A stretch of DNA of 63,129 nucleotides from Williamsia sp. 1135. Lineage in GTDB: Bacteria > Actinomycetota > Actinomycetes > Mycobacteriales > Mycobacteriaceae. The notes beneath the pieces were generated by a model. That model was not told the origin of the DNA, ran no database searches, and was given only the letters and a program-made list of their open reading frames with translations. The position numbers were made by a program, and so were the translations under genes. Below are positions 36,460 through 44,201 of the stretch, in pieces. The stretch spans positions 1 to 63,129 of the forward strand of contig NZ_MJEI01000078.1 of NCBI RefSeq assembly GCF_002095395.1, in the 5' to 3' direction. How positions within the stretch are numbered: the first letter of the stretch is position 1; each line of letters begins with the position of its first letter.

Positions 36460-37768
36460 TCCTGCCTCCCCAACACCTTGTCGGGATCTAACCCTGGACA
36501 ACGTCCTTGGGATCACATCTCTTATTGACGATCACTAATTGGTGTTTCGACTTATCTAATTCACCGTTGGATGCCAGCTGCCTTCGGCCAGATGCACGAA
36601 CTTTAGCGCTTATGTTTCGGCACGGCGAGTCGAAACGCCATATTTACTTCAGAACGGACGGAAATTACCACCCTTAGTTCGTATTGCGTGTCCTGTGTCA
36701 CATATTGACAAATTTCAGCGTCAGTCGGTTGCATGAATGCCCCCCAACCATCTAGCGAAATCGCGCTCACCCGCGACGAAAAACGCTGGTGGACAACGAG
36801 TCTGTAACCTACAGTTCACCAGACGGTAGCCACAATCTACAGATTCAGAAAATCGAGTCGCTTTGTCGATACGTTCTTGCCATTTCGGATAATTCGCGAC
36901 GTGTTCGTCGCTTTATCTTCACTACGCTATGACACGAGTTCATCATCTCAACCCCCCATAATTTTGGGATTCCTGGCGCGATCCGCAACAATTCGCCAAT
37001 TCTGGATCATCCGTTGCCAGGATTTTGACCCCAGGTGTTGACTCAGCGGTCCGAGGCGTTCCGGGCATAATGATCGTTACGGTCATTTATATAGCAGCGG
37101 CGCTGCGATGTCCATTCGTTGCGCCGCTCGGTGCGATGTACCTAGTTCCAACCTGCAAATCTGCCGACTTGTCGATGGGCAAGCATCAGGGGCCTGCTTG
37201 TCGGTAGGCCACACCGCTCACTACATCGCTTCGACAGCCGATCCGTTACACCACCCCTAAACTTGAGTCCGATTCCTGTTACCCCTACCGCATAGGCGCC
37301 TTCCTGCAGGCCCGCCTCCGCGTGGTAGCTAAGGCGCCACCGAGGGTGCCGCCTAACTTAGACGGCCCTGTCCGTAATCTTCGCGACGTATCCACCCGTC
37401 CGGTTGCGACTCGCCGCCGAGTTCGGCCAGATCAGACGCGTCGACCTTCAGGTCGGCTGTTGGCTGTGTGCCAGTCGGCCGCATCCCGCGAATCAGTTTA
37501 TGAGCCGACGGCCCACCCGTGGCGAAAGTGGCCTGTTCACGCGAGACGATGACTAGAGCTCACAGACGGGCGGGCCTCCCTGGGCACACGCGAAATCGGC
37601 AGCACTATTGAGGCGGTACCTGGGGAGTGAATATCCGATCGTGCCGTTCCACCCGTCAGCGTCCTGATCTCACACTAATTAGCCGAAAAGGCTCCGTAGC
37701 AATTTGCTCCTAGGGCATCCTGGATACGTATATTTCCAGCCGGACAGTAAACGTCGAAAGGATCACAC
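36460..37768. other. 1.3-kb gap between divergent units, no convincing gene
   Basis: It separates the minus-strand exopolysaccharide operon from the plus-strand peptide gene at 37769. Roughly 36530-36990 is clearly AT-richer than most of the window and should contain the operon promoter(s) and a long leader. The part from 37260 to 37620 is G+C-rich, with short frames in all phases but no motif or ribosome site. No tRNA, CRISPR or IS end was recognised. Given the length, a small RNA or an unrecognised short gene is possible. Confidence 0.5.
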
Positions 37769-37861
37769 ATGTCATCGGAGCTGTTCAGCTTCATTGAAGT
37801 TTTTGGCCAGATCATTCAATTCGTCGTGACCAGCCTGTTTGCGGGTAGCTCGGGCGGATAA
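37769..37861 (+). CDS. Tiny hydrophobic peptide (30 residues), member D of a microprotein family
   Basis: ATG at 37769, stop TAA at 37859-37861, preceded by GAAAGGATC as ribosome site. The peptide starts MSSELFSFIEVFGQIIQFVV and ends in small residues (AGSSGG). It has one acidic pair of positions (E4, E10), no basic residue, and is otherwise an amphipathic or membrane-seeking helix. It has no signal peptide and no recognised domain. It resembles the 22-residue peptides at 49.9 and 61.9 kb in the FS...I...II.FV pattern and in ending near F(A)GS. A strong terminator follows at once, so this is a monocistronic unit. Function is unknown. Small mycomembrane porin-like, phenol-soluble-modulin-like or toxin-like roles are only analogies. 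Confidence 0.7.
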   Translation: MSSELFSFIEVFGQIIQFVVTSLFAGSSGG

Positions 37862-37905
37862 ACGCACAGACGGACCCGGGGCCTCCGTGGGTCCTTATGC
37901 GTTTT
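37861..37905 (+). terminator. Intrinsic terminator after the 30-residue peptide gene
   Basis: Directly after the stop, AACGCA (37861) pairs with TGCGTT (to 37903). An inner GGACCC/GGGTCC stem lies within, and TTTT follows. Such a tight gene-terminator arrangement supports an independent short transcript. Confidence 0.7.
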
Positions 37906-37985
37906 GAGGGGTGTCAGAGGGTGGCGTGACCAATCCCCCATCGCCCTCGACTGCTCGACGACACTTACAACCATAAACTGGCGGT

Positions 37986-38354
37986 ATGCCACAGCGCGTC
38001 TTCCGCGGCAGCGAACTCATTTGCGTCGCAACGGGTGGTGCCCTCGGCGCCGGAGCACGGTTGTTGCTCGACCAGTGGTATTCCGGTCCTCGACACGACT
38101 TCGCTGTCAGTCTGATCGCAATCGGCGTATCAGGCTTGGTATTCGGTGCGCTGTCGGCAGGCGGGTATAGACAAACTATGCGCTGGTTCGTGCTCGGTTT
38201 CTGCAGCGGGCTAGGCGCTCTCAGCGTCGCCGTCGTTGTTGCCACAACATCCACTCACGTCTGGATGTCCGTCGCGTATCTCGTCGCAACAGTTTTCGTC
38301 GCCACCGGCGCGATCGCCGCGGGCCAGCTCACCGCCCGACTCGGCGCTCGATGA
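37986..38354 (+). CDS. CrcB/FluC-like small membrane protein, first of a pair
   Basis: 122 residues with four membrane segments, the size of fluoride channels of the CrcB/FluC family. The N-terminal GGALGAGARLLLDQW matches the family start GGxxGAxxRxxL. Two hallmark elements are missing. The usual VN..G segment reads SLIAIGVSGLVFG, and the phenylalanine/threonine box (TTFST) reads LGALSVAVV. It may therefore be a divergent dimer partner or have another role. The next gene is a similar protein, starting by ATGA overlap, as in heterodimeric FluC pairs of actinobacteria. ATG at 37986 has only a weak ribosome site. Confidence 0.55.
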   Translation: MPQRVFRGSELICVATGGALGAGARLLLDQWYSGPRHDFAVSLIAIGVSGLVFGALSAGGYRQTMRWFVLGFCSGLGALSVAVVVATTSTHVWMSVAYLVATVFVATGAIAAGQLTARLGAR

Positions 38355-38722
38355 GTCCTCTTCTCCAAGTCACGCTGGGTGGCGCCGCTGGCGGCGCCTT
38401 CGCCTACTGCGCCCTCACACTGTTGCCGTGGCGCGACCAGCGGATAGTCCTCGCACTGAATGCGTTCAGTGCGGCGCTCCTCGCCGTCGCTGTGGCAGGC
38501 GAGTCGCAGACATCGTGGTCGGTCACCACCACAATGATTGGGTTTTCGGGGGCCAGCTCGTCGTTTGCGGTGATGTCAGCCCTTCCGCGGCGGATCTCCG
38601 TGCAGGGAGTGGGTGCAATCTTTCTGGCCGTTCTACAGAATGTGGCGATTTCTGCACTGGCAGCCGTGGACGCCTACTTGATCAGTCATGTTGTCTACAC
38701 CGTGTACGGCAAGCTCACGTGA
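38351..38722 (+). CDS. CrcB/FluC-like small membrane protein, second of a pair
   Basis: 123 residues, four membrane segments, overlapping the previous gene as ATGA. It starts VTLGGAAGGAFAYCALTLLP, where the family arginine after GA is replaced by alanine/tyrosine. GFSGASSSFAVMSALPRR stands where GFTTFSTFSxE is expected, so a serine-rich, phenylalanine-poor version of the filter region. LNAFSAALLAV keeps the asparagine of the second helix. Together with its partner it would make a dual-topology pair, but fluoride transport is doubtful with these changes. Confidence 0.55.
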   Translation: MSPLLQVTLGGAAGGAFAYCALTLLPWRDQRIVLALNAFSAALLAVAVAGESQTSWSVTTTMIGFSGASSSFAVMSALPRRISVQGVGAIFLAVLQNVAISALAAVDAYLISHVVYTVYGKLT

Positions 38723-38729
38723 AGGATTG

Positions 38730-39296
38730 CTACAGGAAACGATCGCAGCCCACCACCGCTGCCTTCACAAAGCCCACTACCTGGTAGGCATAAACGCTCT
38801 CCCACTTCGCCAGTGAGAAGTCATAGGCGCGCGGTACGCCAGTCATGGTCACCTTCCCCGTGAAGCACTCAGAGAAAACGAAGCGTGCCCGCAAGAGGTG
38901 ATAGCGCCAGCTGATGACGATGACGTGGTCCCATTCGAACCGTTCTGCCATCTGCTGGGTGAAGATGGCCTCGCCACGGGTGGTTCCGGGTTGCGGCTTG
39001 AAGCAGACGACCTCTACTTCCGGGGTGGAGGCAGCGCATGCCTTCTTCATGACCTTGTCACCGGACCAATACGGATTCGACAGCAAGACTGTGTCTGCGT
39101 ACCCCTGCGCGGCCAGGTCTAGGCCGTACGCTTCACGGCCGTCATGTTCACCTCCGAGGACCACAATCGCATCTGCCCTGGTCACCGGATCCATATCGCC
39201 TTTGGTGAACAGCAGGTAGCCCGAAACCCCCAGCGCCACAGGTAGAACGACCAAACCCACGCACATTGCAATCAACAATCTGCGGATCCACTTCAT
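38730..39296 (-). CDS. YdcF/SanA-like DUF218 membrane-anchored protein
   Basis: 188 residues. One N-terminal membrane segment (LLIAMCVGLVVLPVALGVSGYL) precedes a DUF218 domain: ADAIVVLGGEHDGREAYGLDLAAQGYADTVLLS, TTRGEAIFTQQMAERF, and VIVISWRYHLLRARFVFSECF. DUF218 proteins bind to or affect the cell envelope (SanA, ElyC in other bacteria), but their reaction is not settled. The gene converges with the FluC-like pair, with 7 bp between stops. 49 bp upstream of its start lies the mycolyltransferase stop, so the two may be co-transcribed. Confidence 0.82.
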   Translation of the reverse strand: MKWIRRLLIAMCVGLVVLPVALGVSGYLLFTKGDMDPVTRADAIVVLGGEHDGREAYGLDLAAQGYADTVLLSNPYWSGDKVMKKACAASTPEVEVVCFKPQPGTTRGEAIFTQQMAERFEWDHVIVISWRYHLLRARFVFSECFTGKVTMTGVPRAYDFSLAKWESVYAYQVVGFVKAAVVGCDRFL

Positions 39297-39345
39297 TGGT
39301 ACCGATCGTAAACCCGGCCGGACTCATCCGCTGACTACGCGAGCA

Positions 39346-40392
39346 TCAGCTCAGGCCCAGCGACCTCGACAGCGTCGGCCACGACGCGTGGAAATCATCG
39401 TTCCAGTAGCTCCAGGCGTGGGTGCCCGTCAACCGGAAGTGCGTGGTCGGACGCATACCCAGGGCAGTCAAACGGATTGCGAAGGCGCGGGTGCACCCGT
39501 TGGTCACGGCCTCGATCGCGCCACCAGCGATGATCTGGTCCGCCAATTTGGCTATATCGCCGCCGATGTAGGAGTCGTTCAGTCGATCGTATTGGCCCGG
39601 CAGGCCGCTACCCGCCGACAAGAAGACTGCCGTGCCTCGCAGACGTTCGGCGTGAACCCATGGATCGTGTGCGGCCCATTCCGGATCGTTGGACGGCCCG
39701 TACATGTTTTCCGGGTTTCCCACCCCGACGTGGTTCATCGTGATCCGGATCAGCGCCTGCCCGACAGGATCGCTGACGTTGGCACACGCGCTGTAGGCAG
39801 CAACACCGTCATAGAGGCCAGGTTTTGCGATCGCTAACTGCAGGGCAGACGTTCCTACGCGTGACATCCCCGCCACCGCGTTCCGCCCGGTGGTTCCGAG
39901 CATGTTGTCGATGACCGGTGGGAGCTCCTTGGTCATGAACGTCTCCCACTTGGCGACACCCACATCGGGATCGGGACTCTTCCAGTCCGTCCAGTAGGCG
40001 TTGACACCACCCGCCGGCGACACGATGTTGACGTGAGCATCGTCGAGGTACTGGGCGATGTCAGTGTCGGCATACCTGGCGCCACCATCGAGCAAATAGA
40101 GAACGGGCGCAGGGGTCGACGTATCCTTAGGACCCCGAATATGCACAGGTACCGAGCGGCTCATCGCACTCGAGTACACCTGCACCACAGATTCTCGTCC
40201 CGTTCCCACCGCAGCCCGGTTCAATATCGATCGATCCCGCTGAGCCAACTGTTGATCCCAGTATCCGATGTCGCCGCTGGAGGTGGCGCTCGAGTCGGGT
40301 GCGACCGGTGCGGCGCCCACCGTTGGCGCGCCCACAACGACGCAAGCGGCGGCCAACGCCGCACAGATAGCTGTACGGATGAATTTCTTCAT
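39346..40392 (-). CDS. Secreted trehalose/protein mycolyltransferase (antigen 85/esterase D family)
   Basis: 348 residues. A clear signal peptide (MKKFIRTAICAALAAACVVV, cleaved near APTVGAAP). The alpha/beta hydrolase core has PVLYLLDGGARYADTDIAQYL, the nucleophile in AGMSRVGTSAL (about residue 176), an outer loop with NPENMYGPSNDPEWAAHDPWVHAERL, and the histidine in GTHAWSYWNDDF near the C-terminus. These match mycolyltransferases, which move mycolic acids between trehalose mycolates, arabinogalactan and, in corynebacteria, small outer-membrane proteins. It implies a mycomembrane. The start ATG sits just behind GGGGAG. Confidence 0.9.
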   Translation of the reverse strand: MKKFIRTAICAALAAACVVVGAPTVGAAPVAPDSSATSSGDIGYWDQQLAQRDRSILNRAAVGTGRESVVQVYSSAMSRSVPVHIRGPKDTSTPAPVLYLLDGGARYADTDIAQYLDDAHVNIVSPAGGVNAYWTDWKSPDPDVGVAKWETFMTKELPPVIDNMLGTTGRNAVAGMSRVGTSALQLAIAKPGLYDGVAAYSACANVSDPVGQALIRITMNHVGVGNPENMYGPSNDPEWAAHDPWVHAERLRGTAVFLSAGSGLPGQYDRLNDSYIGGDIAKLADQIIAGGAIEAVTNGCTRAFAIRLTALGMRPTTHFRLTGTHAWSYWNDDFHASWPTLSRSLGLS

Positions 40393-40613
40393 ACTCCCCG
40401 ACTCTTCGATCGACCCTCAGTGGACGTCTCGAATGATTGTCCGCCACTGCGACCAGATTCGCATATCGGGGTAGCCGCCATTCAGCACGCGCGCGTGCAG
40501 TCAAGATGGTTGTGCAACAACATCATGCAGTGACTGATACGTAAAACCTCGGCGTCGTCGTCCGTTCGTATGAACCTCAGAGAGGCCCCGGCACTCAAGT
40601 GCAGTTTCGATTG

Positions 40614-40769
40614 TCAGCGAAGAAGACGGAGATTCGGCTCTCGACTTTGCCGGCGGAGCGCAACCGCTTCGTCCTCGAGATCGGCGTGGCTGATCACCCG
40701 TCCGATGACCATTGCAACCACCATCGCCACGAGTACCCAGAGAACGGCACCAATAGCGATCCACCACAT
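40614..40769 (-). CDS. Small membrane protein, 51 residues (pair member a)
   Basis: Minus-strand ATG at 40769, stop TGA at 40614-40616. The protein begins MWWIAIGAVLWVLVAMVVAM as one membrane helix, continues IGRVISHADLEDEA, and ends with a basic tail (RRQSREPNLRLLR). It is the same type as the protein at 41109 on the other strand, which shares MWW..IGAV.W.LV, the alanine/valine-rich helix, IGR and an AD.. segment. Conservation between the two supports translation, although no strong Shine-Dalgarno site is seen. No known domain. Perhaps an accessory or regulatory membrane peptide. Confidence 0.65.
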   Translation of the reverse strand: MWWIAIGAVLWVLVAMVVAMVIGRVISHADLEDEAVALRRQSREPNLRLLR

Positions 40770-41108
40770 GTCATTCAGTATGGACAGAAAAGGACATCAA
40801 ACAGCCTCGAAAGGATTACGTGTCGGTCACATGATTGATTAATTGTGCGCAGCTTCCAGCAAGAGATCTAACACACCTGCCAATGCAACGACCGTCAGAG
40901 CAGACGTCGGGAATGACCCGGACTGGACGCCCGCGCCTCACACGGGTCGAAGTCAGCGCGTGAGGTGCGGCCATTTTCTGCAGGTTCATCGCCGCTCGCG
41001 GAAATCACAATGCCTTGAATTCGGACATTCCCCGTCAATTTATGACCGTAACAATCAATTCTTAGATCTGGCTATCTTTTCCAGTTCTCAATGGTCATAA
41101 TTCTGCAA
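40770..41108. other. 339-bp region between two divergent paralogous small genes
   Basis: Both small membrane protein genes read away from this stretch, so it should hold two divergent promoters. The right part (about 41020-41100) is AT-rich with TTGAATT and TATTT-like elements, but no hexamer pair is convincing. No further gene seen. Confidence 0.4.
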
Positions 41109-41339
41109 ATGTGGTGGTTGAGCGGCATCGGGGCCGTCGTCTGGATACTGGTGTCTGTTGCTGTCGCGTTGGCAATCGGCCGGATGGTCAAGCGCGCTGA
41201 TGTGCGAGAGCAGATCCATGCCGAAGCGCCTTCAGTCATCGCATTATCGAGCAACTTCAATCGCGAAAATGATTCCCTCTCAGCAGAATTGCGTGAATCC
41301 GCCGCTCCTGTGGACATCCCGCAGTCGCTGCGTGCCTGA
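41109..41339 (+). CDS. Small membrane protein, 76 residues (pair member b)
   Basis: The frame opens at ATG 41091, but ATG 41109 aligns with the start of the paralogue on the other strand and is preferred. It begins MWWLSGIGAVVWILVSVAVA, continues LAIGRMVKRADVREQIHAEA, and has a longer soluble tail containing a serine/asparagine-rich part (SSNFNRENDSLSAELRES). One membrane helix near the N-terminus, tail probably in the cytoplasm by the positive-inside rule. Function unknown. Confidence 0.65.
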   Translation: MWWLSGIGAVVWILVSVAVALAIGRMVKRADVREQIHAEAPSVIALSSNFNRENDSLSAELRESAAPVDIPQSLRA

Positions 41340-41587
41340 CGTCGTCGGCAACAAGGGCCACGCCGGTCTTCCCACCAGACGGCGCCGCTCGCCTAGTTAG
41401 TGCGAGTAAGAAATTCATGCATCCATCCCCAGACGTTGTTGTGGCTCATTAAAATGATCGGTCACCCCTTCCCGAATTATCGACGCGTTTAGCAGTATCT
41501 AGCCTTGGGCAGACTGCCTTTGATTAGAATTTCTATGCGCCGAGATACGTGCGCCGTAACCCGACTTATCCTCTTGGGGGGCCTCGA

Positions 41588-42226
41588 ATGGGTGAAACGA
41601 CGACCACGTTCATGCACACAGCCCGCCGGGTCTCGGGTATCCCACCCGAGCTCCTCGGCGTCGACCCCGAGGAGGGCGACCCCGTCGTCCGGGCGGTCCA
41701 GCAGCAACAGGCTGACGCCCTGTCTGCCGCGTTGTGGGTTGCTTCCTCCTACGTGATGGATGGGCTCTTCGAAGACCTTGCAGGCAGGTCCATGGCCGAT
41801 CCCGGAGTGTCGCTGACCACCGACGGAACCATCCTGCCCTTCCTACCCAGACGTTTCGCGCACGAATATGACTTTCGATTCATACAGAAGCTGATAGTCG
41901 CGGCAGCCGACCTGTTCGCCCGACTGACCCGAGAGTGGTCACCACCGGACTGCGTAGCCCAAGAGCTGCTCATTCGCGTGCTGTTCGATCACGTCCAGTT
42001 CTACAAAGACACCTATGGCCTCGACCTGGCGGACGACTGGCGGTCCACGCTCGCCCGGGAATTGCTTGCAGGCGCCGATCACGACCACCTCTATGGGCCC
42101 GACGCGTGCAACGCCGACCCAAGCCACTACAGCGGAACCGCCGCCACACTCGACAACTGGTTCAAGCCATTCGACGGCAAACGCTTGCCGCCGTACGTCG
42201 AGACACTCGAATCTCCCGAGCGCTGA
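41588..42226 (+). CDS. Conserved-looking hypothetical protein, 212 residues
   Basis: ATG at 41588 lies seven bases behind a G6 run and is preferred over ATG 41549. The protein is soluble and acidic. It starts MGETTTTFMHTARRVSGIPP, has an alpha-helical middle (QQQQADALSAALWVASSYVMDGLFEDL) and a region rich in aromatic and acidic residues (DHVQFYKDTYGLDLADDW). Codon use is typical of the genome, which supports it as a real gene. I do not recognise a family. It stands alone between noncoding stretches of about 250 and 690 bp. Confidence 0.65.
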   Translation: MGETTTTFMHTARRVSGIPPELLGVDPEEGDPVVRAVQQQQADALSAALWVASSYVMDGLFEDLAGRSMADPGVSLTTDGTILPFLPRRFAHEYDFRFIQKLIVAAADLFARLTREWSPPDCVAQELLIRVLFDHVQFYKDTYGLDLADDWRSTLARELLAGADHDHLYGPDACNADPSHYSGTAATLDNWFKPFDGKRLPPYVETLESPER

Positions 42227-42920
42227 TAGCCCAACTGAACCTGCCCTTTCGGGCACTTCTGATCGTCTATGTCATTGCTGGGCACCGGCACTGATGCGTT
42301 ACCCCTCGGTCGAAACCATGCCGTCTCAGATAGTGGGAACGGCCTGCGCACAGCCATCCTTGGCGTCCATTCGATGACTGAGTTCTCAGCGAACGAAAGT
42401 CAACTAACTAGAACCGGAGTGCAGAACCTGTGGCGGGTCGACGGTCAACTGAGGGCCGGCGCGCCGACACTATGAGCTATCGGCGACCGTGACGGTCATA
42501 AGTTCGCTTACGTCTCTCCAAAATGACCGGCAACGGGGGTGTCGACCCCGGAATTGCGAATTGTCTGCAACTTCATCACCATTCTTATTTCAATGAGCGG
42601 TGCGTCAAATAGAAAACTCCTGGATTTCAGAGACCGTGTGAACTCAGCCGGGCCCGTCCGTGGGCCCAACGTATGAATCAACGGCAATTCTCTTCTCGAG
42701 CGGGGTTTTTCGCCTGTTTCGAGTACAGTTTGCGACGGATCTAAGCAGGAAGTCGCGTAAAACTGCGCGAACATCAGCTGCGCGGAGTCACCGTCGGTAC
42801 TGATCTGGACGACATTTTTTCTCGAACGTTCAGTCAGATCGAAAACTCCGTCACCGGATTGCATCGCTCTGAGCGACGCCCTGCCCCGAATAGATCCGTG
42901 GCGATTTCGGAAGGCAAGTA
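42227..42920. other. Upstream region of the synthase-type polysaccharide operon
   Basis: About 690 bp of lower G+C than its neighbours. A minus-strand frame (42508-42987) crosses into the dehydrogenase gene, has no motif and unbiased codons, and is not called. The operon promoter should lie in the right half. No clear terminator or operator could be placed. Confidence 0.4.
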
Positions 42921-44198
42921 ATGAACCGTTCGGGCGATGCTGTGGTTGCGGTAGTCGGATTGGGATATGTCGGCGTGCCGACGGCAATGTCGTTGGTGGC
43001 CGCCGGCCACCGAGTGATCGGCTTCGACGTCGCCATCGAACGCCTCACCAATATCGCCGAAGCGAACATCGACCTTCCACCGGCCGATCTCACCAGGCTG
43101 CGTACCGACCTGGCTTCGGGACTTCTCGAACTCACCCTCGATGCGAACCGGATCAGTGAGGCCGACACCGTCATCGTGTGCGTGCCCACTCCCGTGGACG
43201 AGAGCCAGGCGCCGGATCTCACGGCCCTACACTCGGCCTGCAACACCGTGGTCGCCCAGGTCAGGGGTGGTCAGAGCATCATCCTGACGTCGACGACCTA
43301 CGTCGGGTGCACCCGTGAACTGCTGGTGGGTCCGTTGACAGACCGCGGCTTCGTGGTGGGCCAGGATGTGTTTGTCGCCTTCTCACCTGAGCGCATCGAC
43401 CCTGGTGTCAGCGGTCACTCCCCCACCGCCACCCCGCGCGTGGTCGGCGGCGTCACCCCCTCATGTACCCATCACGCCGCAGGAACCCTGGCCGCCACTG
43501 CTGCCGAGCTGCACGAAGTGTCCTCGCCCGAGGTCGCCGAGATGGCGAAGCTGCTCGAAAACACCTTCCGGGCCGTCAACATCGCCTTCGCCAACGAGTT
43601 CGCGGAGGTCGCCGAGTCGATGGGGCTACCGATCACCGAGATCATCGACGCCGCGGCGACGAAGCCGTATGGCTTCATGCGGTTCACCCCGGGGCCCGGC
43701 GTCGGCGGGCACTGCATCCCCTGCGATCCCCACTACCTGCTGTGGCAGTTGCGGCGTACCCGGGGCAGCGCCCCGATCACCGAAGCGGCGATGGCCGGCA
43801 TCGTGCAACGCCCGTCGACGATCGTGAGCAAGATCCGTGGCAGGCTCGCCGATGCGGGTCGGCCGATGGCCGGCTCCCGCGTGCACATCGTCGGTGTTGC
43901 CTACAAGCCCGGCGTCGCCGACGTGCGTGAGTCTCCTGCTTTGGAGATCATCACCGACCTGACTCGCGCAGGGGCCGTGGTCACCTACTCGGACGCCTAC
44001 GTCCCTGCCATCACCATTGACGGCAGGCGGGTTCCGACCTCGTCGAGCGAAGCCGCCGAGTCGGCAGACCTGATCCTCGTGCACACCGTCCATCCGGGTG
44101 AGACCGATTGGTGGACCTCAGATCAGGACACCGGGCGGCCGCAGGTGCTGGACATGACCTTTCGTTCCGAGTCCCGTCTCATCCCGGATATGCACTGA
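42921..44198 (+). CDS. WecC/WbpA-like UDP-sugar (UDP-ManNAc or UDP-GlcNAc) dehydrogenase
   Basis: 425 residues. The Rossmann start VVAVVGLGYVGVPTAMSLVAAGH, VCVPTPVDESQAPDL, TSTTYVGCTREL and FSPERIDPG are typical of the N-acetylated sugar branch of nucleotide-sugar dehydrogenases. The catalytic cysteine is in GPGVGGHCIPCDPHYLLW (about residue 264). The C-terminal domain has VGVAYKPGVADVRESPAL. It would oxidise a UDP-HexNAc to the uronate. ATG at 42921 follows GGAAGG. It is the first gene of a five-gene operon and probably provides the precursor for the GT2 synthase that follows three bases later. Confidence 0.88.
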   Translation: MNRSGDAVVAVVGLGYVGVPTAMSLVAAGHRVIGFDVAIERLTNIAEANIDLPPADLTRLRTDLASGLLELTLDANRISEADTVIVCVPTPVDESQAPDLTALHSACNTVVAQVRGGQSIILTSTTYVGCTRELLVGPLTDRGFVVGQDVFVAFSPERIDPGVSGHSPTATPRVVGGVTPSCTHHAAGTLAATAAELHEVSSPEVAEMAKLLENTFRAVNIAFANEFAEVAESMGLPITEIIDAAATKPYGFMRFTPGPGVGGHCIPCDPHYLLWQLRRTRGSAPITEAAMAGIVQRPSTIVSKIRGRLADAGRPMAGSRVHIVGVAYKPGVADVRESPALEIITDLTRAGAVVTYSDAYVPAITIDGRRVPTSSSEAAESADLILVHTVHPGETDWWTSDQDTGRPQVLDMTFRSESRLIPDMH

Positions 44199-44201
44199 CA
44201 G

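Noticed and set aside
37769-37861. Reading the tiny peptides as type I toxins
   Set aside because: No overlapping antisense RNA promoter or long structured leader could be recognised; kept only as one alternative.
42508-42987. 159-codon minus-strand frame upstream of the dehydrogenase
   Set aside because: Runs into the dehydrogenase gene, no motif, unbiased codons.
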